A stretch of DNA of 64,000 nucleotides from Hordeum vulgare subsp. vulgare (lineage: Eukaryota; Streptophyta; Magnoliopsida; Poales; Poaceae). Below the pieces are notes generated by a model that had not been told where the DNA came from, searched no databases, and saw nothing but the letters and a program-made list of their open reading frames with translations. Position 1 is the first letter of the stretch. The number at the start of each line of letters is the position of its first letter. The translations under genes were made by a program, and so were the position numbers. Below, piece after piece: positions 10,536-24,026 of the stretch. The stretch spans positions 323,403,186 through 323,467,185 of the forward strand of contig NC_058520.1 of assembly GCF_904849725.1 (NCBI RefSeq). The letters are read 5' to 3'.

Positions 10536-13500
10536 ATGGCTCACGCGACAGTCACCCTGAATTTTAATATGTTCCTAGAGAAAACTAAGTTGAAAAATGA
10601 TGGAAGCAACTTTGTAGACTGGGTTCAAAATCTTAAGTTGCTCCTGCAAGCTGGGAAGAAGGATTATGTCCTTAATGCTGCGCTAGGAGATTAACCACCT
10701 GCCGCGGCTGACCAAGATGCTAAGAACGCTTGGTTAGCACGCAAGGAGGACTACTCAGTAGTTCAATGTGCAGTCTTGTATGCCTTAGAGCCGGGACTTC
10801 TATGTCGCTTTGAGCATCATGGAGCATATGAGATGTTCCAGGAGTTGAATTTTATCTTTCAGAAGAACGCCCGGATCGAGAGGTATGAGACCTTCGATAA
10901 ATTCTATGCTTGCAAGATGGAGGAGAATTCGCCTGTCAGTGAACATGTGCTCAAAATGTCTGGGTACTCAAACCGTCTAGCTGAGCTGGGGATTGAACTC
11001 CCGCAAGAGGCTATCCCTGACAGAATTCTTCAATCACTGCCACCAAGCTATAAGGGCTTTGTGTTGAACTATAACATGCAAGGGATGAACAAGTCGCCCG
11101 GCGAGTTATTCGCGATGCTGAAAGTGGCAGAGTCAGAACTCCATAAAGAGCATCAAGTGTTGATGGTGAATAAGACCACTAGTTTCAAGAGAAACGACAA
11201 AGGAAAGAAGGGTAATTCGAAGAAGAGCGGCAAGCCTATTGCTAATCCGACGAAGAAACCCAAAGCTGGACCTAAGCCTGAAATGGAGTGCTATTGTTGC
11301 AAGGGTATGGGTCACTGGAAGTGCAACTACCCCAAGTATCTGGCTGATAAGAAGGTGGCCAAAGAAAAATCAAGTATATTCGATATACATGTTATTGATG
11401 TGTACTTAACCAGCTCGCGTAGTAGTGCCTGGGTATTCGATACCGGTTCTGTTGCTCATATTTGCAACTCGAAACAGGAACTGCGGAATAAGCGAAGGCT
11501 GGCGAAGGATGAAGTGACAATGCGCGTGGGAAATGGTTCCAAGGTTGATGCAATCGCCGTCGGCACAGTTTCACTTCAGTTACCATCAGGATTAGTTATT
11601 AACTTAAAAAATGTTATTTAGTGCCTGCGTTGGGCATGAACATTATATCTGGATCTTGTTTATAGCGAGATGGTTACTCGTTTAAGTCAGAGAATAATGG
11701 TTGTTGTATTTCTATGAGTAATATCTTTTATGGTCATGCACCCAATGTGAGAGGATTGTTCATATTGAATCTTGATAGTGATAATACACATATACATAAC
11801 ATTGAGACCAAATGAGTTAGAGTTAACAATGATAGCGCCATGTTTTTATGGCACTGCCGCTTATGTCATATTGGTGTAAAGCGCATGAAGAAACTCCATA
11901 CCGATGGACTTTTGGAGTCACTTGACTTTGATTCACTTGACACGTGCGAACCATGCCTCATGGGCAAGATGACTAAAACTCCGTTCTCCGGAACAATGGA
12001 GCGTGCAAGTGACTTGTTGGAAATCATACATACCGATGTGTGTGGTCCGATGAGTGTGGAGGCACGCGGCGGATATCGTTATTTTCTCACCTTCACCGAC
12101 GATTTGAGTAGATATGGTTATGTCTACTTGATGAAGCACAAGTCTGAAACTTTTGAAAAGTTCAAGCAATTTCAGAGTGAAGTTGAAAATCATCGTAACA
12201 AGAAGATCAAGTTCCTACGGTCTGATCGTGGGGGTGAATATCTGAGTTTCGAGTTTGGTGCTCACTTAAGACAATGTGGAATTGTTTCACAGTTGACACC
12301 GCCTGGAACACCACAGCGTAATGGTGTGTCCGAACGTCGTAATCGTACTTTATTAGAGATGGTGCGATCTATGATGTCTCATACCGATTTTCCATTATCG
12401 TTTTGGGGTTATGCATTAGAAACAACTGCATTCACTTTAAATAGGGCACCATCGAAATCCGTTGAGACGACACCATATCAGCTGTGGTATGGCAAAAGAC
12501 CAAAGTTGTCGTTTCTTAAAGTTTGGGGATGTGATGCTTATGTCAAAAAGCATCAGCTTGAAAAGCTGGAACCCAAAGCGAAAAAGTGCGTCTTCATAGG
12601 TTACCCAAAAGAGACAGTTGGGTATACCTTCTATCTCAAATCCGAGGGCAAAGTGTTTATTGCTAAGAACGGAGCTTTTCTCGAGAAGGAGTTTCTCTCT
12701 CGAGAATTGAGTGGGAGGAAGATAGAACTTGATGAGGTTGTCAAACCTCTCATCCCTCTGGATGGTGGCGCGGGGCAAGGGGAAACCCCTGTCGTTGCGA
12801 CGCTGGTTGAGGAGGAAGTTAATGATGATGATCATGAAACTCCGGATCAAGTTACTATTGGACCTCGCACGTCGACGAGACCGCGTACTACTCCAGAGTC
12901 GTACGGTAATCCCGTTTTTTCAATTATGTTGTTGGACAACAATGAGCCTGCGAATTATGAAGAAGCAATGGTGGGGCCGCATTCCAACAAATGGCTGGAG
13001 GCCATGAAGTCTGAGATAGGATCTATGTATGAAAACAAAGTGTGGACTTTGGAAAGTACTACCTGAAGGCCGCAAGGCTATTCAGAACAAATGGATCTTT
13101 AAGAAGAAGACGAACGCTGACGGTAATGTGACCGTTTATAAAGCTCGACTTGTGGCAAAGGGTATTTCACAAGTTCAAGGAATTGACTACGACGAGACAT
13201 TCTCACCCGTAGAGATGCTTAAGTCCGTCCGAATCATGTTAGCAATAGCTGCATTTTTCGATTATGAAATCTAGCAGATGGATGTCAAAATGGCGTTCCT
13301 TAATGGTTTCCTTAAGGAAGAGTTGTATATGATGCAACCCGAAGGTTTTGTCGATCCTAAAAATGCTAACAAAGTGTGCAAGCTCCAGTGATCCATTTAT
13401 GGACTGGTGCAAGCATCTCGGAGTTGGAATAAACGCTTTGATGAGGTGATCGAAGCATTTGGGTTTATACAGGTGGTTGGAGAATCCTGTATTTACAAGA

Positions 13501-14519
13501 AAGTGAGTGGGAGCTCTGTGGAGCTTCTAATATTATATGTGGATGACATGTTGCTGATTGGAAACAACGTGGAGCTTTTGGAGAGCATAAAAGGTTACTT
13601 GAATAAAAGTTTCTCTATGAAGGACCTAGGAGAAGCTGCTTACATTCTAGGCTTTAAGATCTATAGGGATAGATCGAAACGCCTGATAGGACTTTCACAA
13701 AGCACATACCTTGATAAAGTTTTGAAGAAGTTCGAAATGGATCAGTCCAAGAAAGGGTTCTTGCCAGTATTACAAGGTATAAAATTGCGTAAGACTCAGT
13801 GCCCAGCAACTGAGGAAGATAGAAAGACAATGAGTTCTGTCCCCTACGCTTCAGCCGTAGGTTCTATCATGTATGCAATGTTGTGCACTAGACCGGATGT
13901 TAGCATGGCCATAAGTATGGCGGGCAGGTTCCAGAGTAATCCAGGGGTGGATCACTGGATGGCGGTCAAGAATATCCTGAAGTACGTGAAAAGGACTAAG
14001 GATATGTTTCTTGTATATGGAGGTGACAAAGAGCTCGCCGTAAAAGGTTACGTCGATGCAAGCTTTGACACAGATCTGGACGACTCTAAGTCGCAGACCG
14101 GATACAAATTTATGCTTAATGGGGGTGCGGTAAGCTGGTGCAGTTCCAAGCAAAGCGTCGTAGCTTATTCTACATGTGAAGCGGAGTACATGGCTGCCTC
14201 GGAGGCAGCTAAGGAGGGTGTCTGGATGAAGCAGTTCATGACGGATCTTGGAGTGGCGCCAAGCGCACTAAATCCAATAACCCTGTTTTGTGACAACATG
14301 GGTGCCATTGCCTTAGCAAAGGAACCACAGTTTCACAAGAAGACCAGACACATCAAACGACGCTTCAACCTCATCCGCGACTATGTCGAGGAGGAGGACG
14401 TGAATATCTGCAAAGTGCACACGGGTCTGAATGTGGCAGACCCGCTGACTAAACCTCTTCCACGGGAAAAGCAGGATCAACACCAGAACTGTATGGGTGT
14501 TAGATTTATTACAATGTAA
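10536..14519 (+). pseudogene. Copia gag-pol polyprotein, inactivated
   Basis: The frame starts at ATG 10536 (MAHATVTLNFNMF). Gag is followed by a zinc knuckle with a Cys-to-Tyr change at its last position (CYCCKGMGHWKCNY), the protease WVFDTGS, a GAG-pre-integrase domain (WHCRLCHIGVKRMKK), integrase with D, D(35)E type motifs (IHTDVCGPM, SDRGGEY, NGVSERRNR), RT (YVDDML) and RNase H (CEAEYMAASEAA). Lesions: TAA at 10692-10694; frameshift near 11610-11620 with TAG 11619-11621 in the old frame; TAG 11663-11665; TGA 11813-11815; frameshift near 13050; TAG 13272-13274; TGA 13389-13391. The intact relative at 30983-34966 is the reference for these calls. The C-terminus ends GVRFITM, as in that copy. 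Confidence 0.93.
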
Positions 14520-14560
14520 TTCGCATGACGATGTGAGGACTAGATTATTGACTCTAATGC

Positions 14561-14570
14561 AAGTGGGAGA
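14561..14570 (+). other. Polypurine tract
   Basis: AAGTGGGAGA lies one base before the 3' LTR; it primes plus-strand DNA synthesis in Copia elements. Confidence 0.85.
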
Positions 14571-14571
14571 C

Positions 14572-16355
14572 TGTTGGAATTATGCCCTAGAGGCAATGAT
14601 AAATAAGTTATTATTATAATTCATGTATCAAGATAATCGTTTATTATCCATGCTATAATTGTGTTGAATGAAGACTTAGATACATGTGTGGATACATAGA
14701 CAAAACACTGTCCCTAGCAAGCCTCTAGTTGGCTAGCTAGTTGATCAAGGATAGTCAAGGTCTTCTGACTATGTACAAGGTGTTGTTGCTTGATAACTGG
14801 ATCACATCATTGAGTGAATCATGTGATGGACTAGACCCAAACTAATGAACGTAACATGTTGATCGTGTCATTTTGTTGCTACTATTTTCTGCGTGTCAAG
14901 TATTTATTCCTATGACCATGAGATCATATAATTCACTGGCACCGGAGGAATACCTTGTGTGTATCACACTTCACAACGTAACTGCGTGACTATAAAGATG
15001 CTCCACAGGTATCTCCGAAGGTGCCCGTTGAGTTAGTATATATGGATCAAGACTGGGATTTATCACTCCGTGTGACGGAGAGGTATCTCGGGGCCCACTC
15101 GGTAATACAAGATCACACACAAGCCTTGCAAGCAATGTGACTTAGTGTAAGTCACGAGATCTTGTATTACGGAACGAGTAAAGAGACTTGCGGGTAAACG
15201 AGATTGAAATAGGTATGCGGATACTAACAATCGAATCTCGGGCAAGTAACATACCGAAGGACAAAGGGAATGACATAGGGATTGTATGAATCCTTGGCAC
15301 TAAGGTTCAAACGATAAGATCTTTGTAGAATATGTAGGATCCAATATGGGCATCTAGGTCCCGCTATTGGATATTGACCGAGGAGTCCCTCGGGTCATAT
15401 CTACATAGTTCTCGAACCCGCAGGGTCTGCACACTTCAGGTTCGGTGATGTTTTATGCGTATTTGAGTTATATGGTTGGTTACCGAATGTTGTTCAGGGT
15501 CCCGGATGAGATCACGGACGTCAAGAGGGTTTCTGGAATGTTCCAGAGACGAAGATTGATATATAGGATGACCTCATTTGATTACCGGAAAGTTTTTCGG
15601 CATTACTGGGAATGTACCGGGAGTGACGAATGGGTTTCGGATGTTCACCGGGGGGCCAGCCCACCCGAGGGAAGCCCATAGGCATTAGGGGTGCCGCACC
15701 AGCCCTTAGTGGGCTGGTGGGACAGCCCAAGAGGCCCTATGTGCAGGAGATAGGAAAAATCAAAGAGAAAGAAAAAAAAGGGGGGGGAAGTGGGAAGGAA
15801 GGGAAGGACTCCACCTTCCAATCCTAGTTGGACTAGGATTGGAGGAGGATTCCTCTTCCCCCCCTTCGACCGACACCTTGGTGCTCTCTTGAGCCTCAAG
15901 GCAAGGCCCTCCCCCTCCCTCCTATATATACCGAAGTATTAGGGCTGATTTGAGCCAACTTTGCCACGGCAGCCCCGCCACATACCTCCACGGTTTTTTC
16001 CTCTAGATCGTATTTCTGCGGAGCTCGGGCGGAGCCCTACTGAGATAGATCATCACCAACCTCCGGAGAGCCATCACGCTGCCGGAGAACTCATCTAACT
16101 CTCCATCTCTCTTGCCGGATCAAGAAGGCCGAGATCATTGTCGAGCTGTACGTGTGCTGAACGCGGAGGTGTCGTCCGTTCGGCACTAGATCGAGGGACG
16201 TGAGGACGTTCCACTACATCAACCGCGTTTCTTAACGCTTCCTGCTGTGCGATCTACAAGGATACGTAGATCCAAATCCCCTCTCGTAGATGGACATCAC
16301 CATGATAGGTCTTCGTGCACGTAGGATGTTTTTTCCCAGGCGACGTTCCCCAACA
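14572..16355 (+). repeat. 3' LTR of + Copia (1784 bp)
   Basis: It runs TGTTGGAATTATGCC...GTTCCCCAACA. It lacks a 58-bp segment of the 5' LTR, apparently lost between two short GAT repeats. TATA at 15923-15930. Confidence 0.95.
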
Positions 16356-17076
16356 CTAAAGCATATTAACAAGCAACCAAGTCTTTCAAAAAATCAAAGT
16401 TGAAGAACGTTAACCCTAGAACATCATGCTTTATCATTGACCCGTTCATGCAACACTCAAATATTAACTAAATCCAATGCTCAAATGTGATAATGGTGTT
16501 CCTTAGTTGGTGCTTTATAAGAGAACATGGAGATTTAAATTCAAAAATAATAATTGCATAAAGTAAATAGATAGGCCCTTGGCATAGGGAAATAGGGATT
16601 TGTTGAATTATTATAGCTCAAAGTGAAAAACTTAGAGATAATTGTTTTTAGGGTGGCATGCTTTTCCTGTCAACAAGATCGACTAAGAGTTTCCAATATC
16701 TTCCATGCTGAACAAATTATAGGCGGTTCCCAAACTGAAAATATAGTTTATTCCGTTCCACCATTCTTTCAGATTACACGGCTATCCGTATCCACGGATG
16801 CCGTCCATATCAACACTTTCCAAAGAATTTATTATTTGACAACATAAAATAATGTTTTTCTTTATTTTGAGACTGGGCATCCCTACTACCGCCATACTCT
16901 CGTGCAATGACAAGTGAATAAACACTCATCTTGAGAATAACCAATTTACATGGAAGATACCGGCCACCCCTCGTCGTTTCATGAGCGGTACGGGCACATA
17001 AAACATAATTTTATTTTGAATATTAGAGTTGGCACTTGTAAATGTACTTGAAATACCGCATATGGGTAGGTATGGT
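16356..17076 (-). other. Host Gypsy 3' non-coding interior, segment 2
   Basis: A non-coding stretch of the type found near the 3' end of Sabrina/WHAM-like elements. It continues 7266-7444 on the left and 28213 on the right. ATGGT at 17072-17076 is the target duplication of the next insertion. No gene is seen. Confidence 0.8.
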
Positions 17077-20000
17077 TGGAACACCCAAGATGCGATCCTG
17101 TCCTTAATTTGGCACGAGGGCCTCGTCAGGGATAGATGGGCATCTCGTCGTTTCGCAAGAATGGATATCGTTACAAGTACATGTACTGAAAAGATGAGAT
17201 ATATGGAATTAGCTTACACTCGCCACAAGCTACATCAGAGTCATATCACTACAATACATAAACATCATGAATAAGAGGAGGGTCCGACTACGGACGAAAA
17301 CAAACGAGAAAATAAAACGACGTGCATTCTTGCTATCCCAGGCTGCCGACCTAGAACCCATCCTAGGTCGATGAAGAATAAGAAGCAACTCCAAATGAAC
17401 AATCAACACGCTCGTGTCATGTAACCTTTACCTGTACGTGCAACTGATGTTGTAGTAATCTGTGAGCCACAGGGGGACTCAGCAATCTCATTTCCAAAGG
17501 TATCAAGACTAGCAAAGCTTAATAGGTGAGGTGTGGTGAAGTGGTGAGGCTAGCACAAGCGACTAAGCATATATGAGGTGGCTAACTTAAGAGTGCAAGA
17601 ATTAATAGGGGGATGATCTACGCATAGCGGACGTGAACTACTGTTGATCAAATAAATGATCCTGAACACCTACTTATGTCAAACATAACCCCACTGTGTC
17701 CTCGATCGGAGAAGGAGCTCACGAAAGAGACACTCACGGTTACGCAAGAAGCTCACGTTAATTTCACGTTGTCTAAAACCAGTGTTAAACAAAGTTTCCA
17801 TGTTGCCACATAACCGCGGGCACAGATTTCTGAAAATATTTAACCCTGCAGGGGTGCTCCAACTAGTCCATCACAAATTACCACAAGCCGCATAGAAATC
17901 CTCGATCACGAAACTCGCGATCTCGTCGGACTCCTTAGTGGAAAACCTCAACTCTGAGACTACCCAAAGCATCACCGGAATCCCGATGCACAAGATATCT
18001 CGTAAAAGGCAAAACTAATCCATCAAGGCCGCCCGACGTGTCGACGATCCCGATAGGAGTCGTGTATCTCGTTCTCAGGACACGACGGATTGTCCAAACT
18101 TCTGGTAGGCCAATCAGAGAGTTGCCCCTGGTAGCCACCGTCGGTTGATAGGTTGGACCAACACTCATCCGGAGCACTGGCCCGGGGGGGGGGGTTGATT
18201 AATTATCCAAGGGGTCCAGAAAGTCCCTATGCAATTTTATCAGGTTATTAGGCGAATGAAAACCAAAGTTGGGCCTTGACAGACCAGCTTTCATCTAAAA
18301 CGAATTATCAAGGGGGTCCTCATAACAACCCCGATCGTGTTCGGAGCGCTCAATTATGGAACATAACAGCGGTAGCCGAAACTAAGGAGGCAAAGGTGGA
18401 ACAAAACAGCAGGATAGAAAGGCCGAGCCTTCCACCTTTTACCACGTATATAGGTGCATTAAATTAAATAGCATTAGTATGGTGATATAACAATGAACCC
18501 ATATAATCACATGGAAGAAACTGCACCTGCAACTAGCAACGCTAACACATGGTTAAGCAAGCGGTAACATCGCCAATCAGTGGTTTGCTAGGTTGTGGAC
18601 AGGTTGAAGGTTCTCATGGCAATGTTGAGAGGCTGATATTTAACAGGTGGTAGGCAACGAGACATAATGATAGAAACAGTAAAACTAGCATGGCAGTGAT
18701 AGTAATGGTATCTGGGAAAATGTTTATCTTGCCTGAGATCCCTCTTGGAAGAAGAATGACTCCTGAAGCAGACAAACCGATATAGTCGAACGGGTCCTTA
18801 CTTTCCGACATGCTTGCGGAACTCTATCGAGACGAAGCAAACCGGAAACAAGCATCAACCCAGATATTCACCATGGCATATGCACGACAAGATACAATCC
18901 ACATATGATACATGATCAGTTGAATATATGCAAGATACAGCATGGCAATTCACAACAATTAAACACTACACATTAAGTGAAGTTCAATATGCAACGATTT
19001 GTATATTGACGAAACTCCACATACGAATTATTTAGTTCTATTCCGATTATTTACTCGACAATATTGAATGTGATTAAACATGGCAAGAGGTGAAGCGTAA
19101 TTAATCTACCTATATATGCATTTTAAATGAGGTCGGAAATGACATATAGCATCTCCGAGATGACCTCATACGTTAATTTATAAATCTGTCCAAATCTGAA
19201 CTAACAACTTTAAATATTTGTTAAACAGAAAAATAAATAGGTTCGCGTGATTCTACGCGTCATTTCAATCAACTTACACATAGAGAAAATCTCCAACGGA
19301 CCTACGGTTCAAAAGATACGAACACCACAAGATATGATGGCATGCATAAAATATGCGTGCAACAATAGTCACAAGCATTTCAGAACACACAACCAGCCAG
19401 ATAATATGAAAATACACGAGATTCTAAGAAAGTTTCATGTAGGACACGATCAAAACGGAGCAACGGTTCAACAACGACAAGCTAAACAAGAAATGACTAC
19501 AATCTGCTAAAATCAGTCACATAGCATTTTCTACAGCCTCGAACAACTAGCTAGACAAATCCAAAATTCTCAAACAAGGCAAGAGGCAATAGAGATCAAG
19601 ATGCACTACAACATACAACCAATAAAATCTAGCATGGGAGCATGGATTACTAGGAAAATAACACACAAAATGGCATCTCTCACACAGTTTCAGACTTAGA
19701 AAATATCAGTTTATGACAGTGCAGTTTTCGATCTGAAGGCATATTGACAGCAAGAAAACTATACGCTACAGGTCTCTAAATGGCATGAAAATTCACAGAA
19801 TGCTATAGAATATTAAGGTATACAACTAATTCCATTGCACGAACCTCAAAATAGCTACAGATCACGAGATAAACTCATGACAAGATATCAACAAAATATA
19901 ACAAATTTCAGACTTAGAAATATTTCAGCATCTCCAAATCAGCATTATTTTCTAGCAAGTTGAGAGCAAGCAAACCACACCTAAACCTGGATTTCTATTG

Positions 20001-21254
20001 CAACCAAAATTACGAGAGGCTAGCATACATATCCAAGGGCATATCTCTAGTTGACAACTACTTCATATCATGCTCGGATTAAATCACACAAAATAAACAA
20101 AAGGGCAACATGGCAAAATATTCACGCGCGATAACTTGCTCAAAAGCTAAAACTAAATGCACAGGTAAATTCTATGGATTTTTTTACCCCGAAAAGATAT
20201 ATAACATGATGGGTTGCAAAATAATAATATCGCCACACGAGTATGCGAGAACATTTCCTAAAGACGGTATAATAAACTAGTGACGGAACCTACATGCACA
20301 AATGCAAACAACTACTCTAAAATACATGGAAAAGGGTCCCTAAAAACATGAGAATTTCATCTACGGGATTTGAGCAATCTGGACATGCACGATAATAAAT
20401 ACGGGACGAATAACACAATAGGACAACACGCAAATCTAGGCATATGGCGGGTCAAACTACTCCAAACATGCATGCAAGTTGCAAAATAATAATCTACGTG
20501 GAAAACTAATCAAGTTTCATAAATGACTCACCTCGATCCGACATGCGGTTAAATATCTTCGGGCTTTTGAAAAACATGCAATTTTCTGGAATTAAATTAA
20601 ATCTCCAAAAATCCTAAAATCTAAATGGGCCGAAACAGAGCACGACGCTACTTAGTTATCCTACGCACGGGCGACGAATATGGGGAAAAGGGGGGGTTAG
20701 GTTTAGCGGAATTTCGCCCCAGTTTCAACCGTACGATCGGAATTGAACGATCTCGAACGCAGGACACGCTAAGTGACCGTGTAGAGTAGGTTAGCCGGAG
20801 ATGACAGGAAGAACGGGCACCCGACAACGTATTTTATAACACCGATAAAACATCCGACGATAGACCGAATATGGTGCCGCTACGGTCGACCGTTCGGGTA
20901 CCAGACGGACTCCGATTGTGACAAAAATTGGCAGGCGGCGTACCTATATTATATTAAGACCGCACATCAAGTTTCCACCCAATCAGAGAAAGTTTTATAC
21001 ACACTTTTAGAATAGGGTTTTGACGATGCCGCGGGTGTGTGCGTGTGTGGTCGGGCTCAGAACGGTCAACGACGAACACGAAGAGAACTGAAAACTAATA
21101 ACGAATGCAACTTTTGTAAACTGGCGGCAACGAGATGCCGATGCAATGCAGATGATGCGAATGATGCGATGATGAATGAAACAAACAAATAAGCCACACG
21201 ACAAAAACGGAATAAAGGGGGAATCTTCTGGAACGTCGGTCTCGGGCTGTCACA
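17077..21254 (-). repeat. 3' LTR of the long-LTR element (4178 bp)
   Basis: On the minus strand it begins TGTGACAGCCCGAG at 21254 and ends GGGTGTTCCA at 17077. It aligns over its full length with 24027-28212. It contains a G run at 18184-18194. No coding sequence is found. Confidence 0.93.
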
Positions 21255-24026
21255 ACTCTCCTACACTACAAGAGGATCTCGACCCGAGATCCAAGAATGA
21301 AAGGGGAAGAGGAAGAGAAGAGCAAGAGGTATAACTTAGTCGCTTCTTTGACAAATGAGTGAAACCAACGATCCTTGAATGTTGCAGAGAGATGAGGAAT
21401 GATATGAGAAACAAGAAAGAATTCACAGAAAATTTCGGCCGCACTTCGGTAGGAAAAGGGGACAAAAATTCGATAAGATGGACAGATCTTGATACAATTC
21501 ACAACAAATAACTAAATTGATCAAGGGAACAGTATTATCTTAAAAGACAAAAAGATAGATTGACGAGAGCAACATCACAAAGCCTCCGATGGAAAGAATA
21601 GAAATTAGCTCTTGGCAAGAAAAGAATGAATAAGAAAAATGAGAACTACTACCACAAGCTTGAAGACATCTTGAGACGAAGAATTGATATCATGAGCCAC
21701 TCCGGAAGAAGAATTGAGATCACTATGAACAAGAATAAGAATTATGTTATGCTTATCCTTCGTCAAGTTTAATTGATGACAAGCAACGGATTTTGCGTAG
21801 CACTTATTCTTCTAGAAATGATTGAGGAGAGATACGAGCACAAACTTGAAGAAGTCTTGAAGAGACACCGGTAAGAATTGGATAGAATGGGGATTACCAG
21901 AATGAATGAAGATACATGAGAATGAAGTGATCATGATCCACGTGAGAGAAAACTCGAACAAGGCACCGGAATAATTGAAAGACGAACGAAGGGACAACAA
22001 TTGAGAAGAATTTGAGAACGAAAGCTGAAAGCTGAGAACGAAGAATCTTCTGAAATGATGGCCTTCGGAGGATCAAGAATGAGAACAATTCAGAATTACA
22101 CGGGATAGCAAGAAATGTATCACTCATGATTGGGAACAATTCAAGATGATAACACAAAGCTGAAATGATGAATCTTCAAGAGAATGGACTAAGATTTAAG
22201 AGAAGCACTCCTTTGAACTTGTAAGCTGAGGTTGATGAGGAGAAACAACAGCAAGAACTACTGAGCCACTCCGGAAGGATGAAGAATGAAAGGTTGAGCC
22301 AAATATGAGACTAAATTGGAATTGATCTTGAAGAAGGAATATGTCTGATGAAATTCATACTTGCGTCATAATTGAAAAGAATTAGAGAACTCTAGAAAGA
22401 TTACAAGAGCCAAAAAAGATCCTGGGAAAGAACCTGTGGGTTATGGGCCCACTCAAAGAAACCACCGTTGAAAAGATTGCTCAGAAGGAGATATATTGCA
22501 CCGGTATAAAGAAAACTAGATGAGGTGAGGCCCTCGAAATAATTGAAAACAAGAACTTCTGAGATAACTTCAGCACTTCGGTTAGAACAAAGAGAGATGA
22601 AAAACAAGAAAGACGTGACATAATTTCCAACATGGGAAAGACTTACAAGAATGAAAAGGATATGATGACACGTATAACTGAACTGAATTCATCGAAAAAG
22701 ATAACAAGATTGAATAAAGGAGAACACGAAGCTCCTAAGAATCTTCACAATGAATCACCGGATAAGAGAGAAAAGAACAGATAGCGAAAGAAACAATGAA
22801 ATGAAATGCACATGGATGAAAACCAATCACTGAAGAAAAGGGCGGGAGGGCGGGGAAAACAAAGACAACTTGGAACAGATGAGATGAATCCGGAAGAAAA
22901 GAGAGATCGATCTTGCAATTATTGGGGAGGATAGAATTCACTGAACAGAAGCACACCGGTTGGAAAATAATTGACACAACAACTCCGGTTGAGAAGACTT
23001 GACAAGACAACTGATTAAGAAAAAGGATTAGCCTTCTCATAAAAATATGAGAAGACCGCTGGGAAAGATGTGAAATCACCATTTGACATCGGAGCAACTC
23101 GAATTACCATACTACAACAAAACAAAGGATGAGACTTACGAAACAAGCCAGAACAAACTCATGAGAGAGATTCCGCTTGATATTTTCGTGGACAGGATCG
23201 CATGGGCTCGATCCTTACAGTAGCCATCCTGTGCAAGGGAGTGCACACGACATACGAAGCTTCCCCGAGTCGTAGCAAGTTACAAGGACTCTTTAAGTCA
23301 CAAGAGAATCGCTGTAAGTCGACCGTGAACAAATGAATCCACTAGATGTCGAACGCCAACCTAACATCATGCATTTGTTGGAAGATTGTCCTATAAGTAA
23401 CTACATGAATTCCCACCTAAGAACTCCCAAAATTTCTGGTCATGCAATCTGGTCCACGGATACAAGGAGTAATATATCACCCAACTCCTATACTAACCCG
23501 TCCAGTGTATCACATCCGTCAACACATAACGAGAATCTCGAAACCTCGTCTATCTCAGACACTCGTAATCACAACGATACAAATTATGACGATACATCTG
23601 GAACTATCTGCACTAGTACTGGGGAAGCCGGACTCCTCTCGCCACTACTAGTATTGAAGCAATTTCGAACATCCTTCGCCCTGAGATACTAAGAAATCTG
23701 AATGATAGCGATGTGCTCGAGAATCCCCTGGAGCTCAACTCCCCGGAAGAAATCAAGTGAGACAGGAGGCACCAATACAGAACTTCGTCACATCGGCATC
23801 ATATAGATTCCAAAATATCCGCGTGATCCTAAAAAAAATTGAGTGAGAAGAGGAGTAGAATTAAAATTATTACATCAAGATTCCTCACCAAAGCATAGAA
23901 GAGGAGAAAAAAGAATCCTACTCTCCGATATATAACTAGACTCAAAGCAGTTTTTCACTAAACTTGACTCGGCCAAGTTCGATCAATCAAGCGGGCTCCT
24001 AGGTCGGTACTGTTCTGATACCAACT
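21255..24026 (-). other. Non-coding interior of the long-LTR element
   Basis: About 2.77 kb. From about 21290 to 23100 the plus strand is strongly purine-rich (GA/AA blocks), so the element RNA would be pyrimidine-rich. Short modules recur irregularly (ccactccggaag at about 21697 and 22267; CACCGG variants such as caccggaataattg and caccggttggaaaat). ORFs of 60-120 aa on both strands match nothing I recognise and are treated as chance. Confidence 0.8.
24011..24023 (-). other. Primer binding site, tRNA-iMet type
   Basis: The minus strand reads TGGTATCAGAACA three bases inside the right LTR; the canonical form is TGGTATCAGAGCC. It establishes that 24027-28212 is the 5' LTR. Confidence 0.85.

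Larger units (their letters stand above)
7445..16355 (+). mobile_element. Copia LTR retrotransposon, Angela/BARE-1-type, complete but coding-decayed
   Basis: 8911 bp with both LTRs, a degenerate iMet PBS, a leader, a gag-pol remnant and a PPT. It is flanked by the perfect 5-bp TSD CTAAA (7440-7444 and 16356-16360). The LTRs differ by about 4 percent in the first 490 bp compared by hand. Its polyprotein carries five in-frame stops and two frameshifts, so it depends on other copies for mobility. It sits in opposite orientation to its host Gypsy. Confidence 0.95.

Noticed and set aside
22735..23097. 120-aa hydrophobic minus-strand ORF, at first sight membrane-like
   Set aside because: Its Phe/Ser/Leu richness comes from the pyrimidine-rich strand of the interior, not from a real membrane protein.
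23333..23692. 119-aa plus-strand ORF in the non-coding interior of the long-LTR element
   Set aside because: It is antisense to the element, of ordinary length for chance, and has no recognisable motif.
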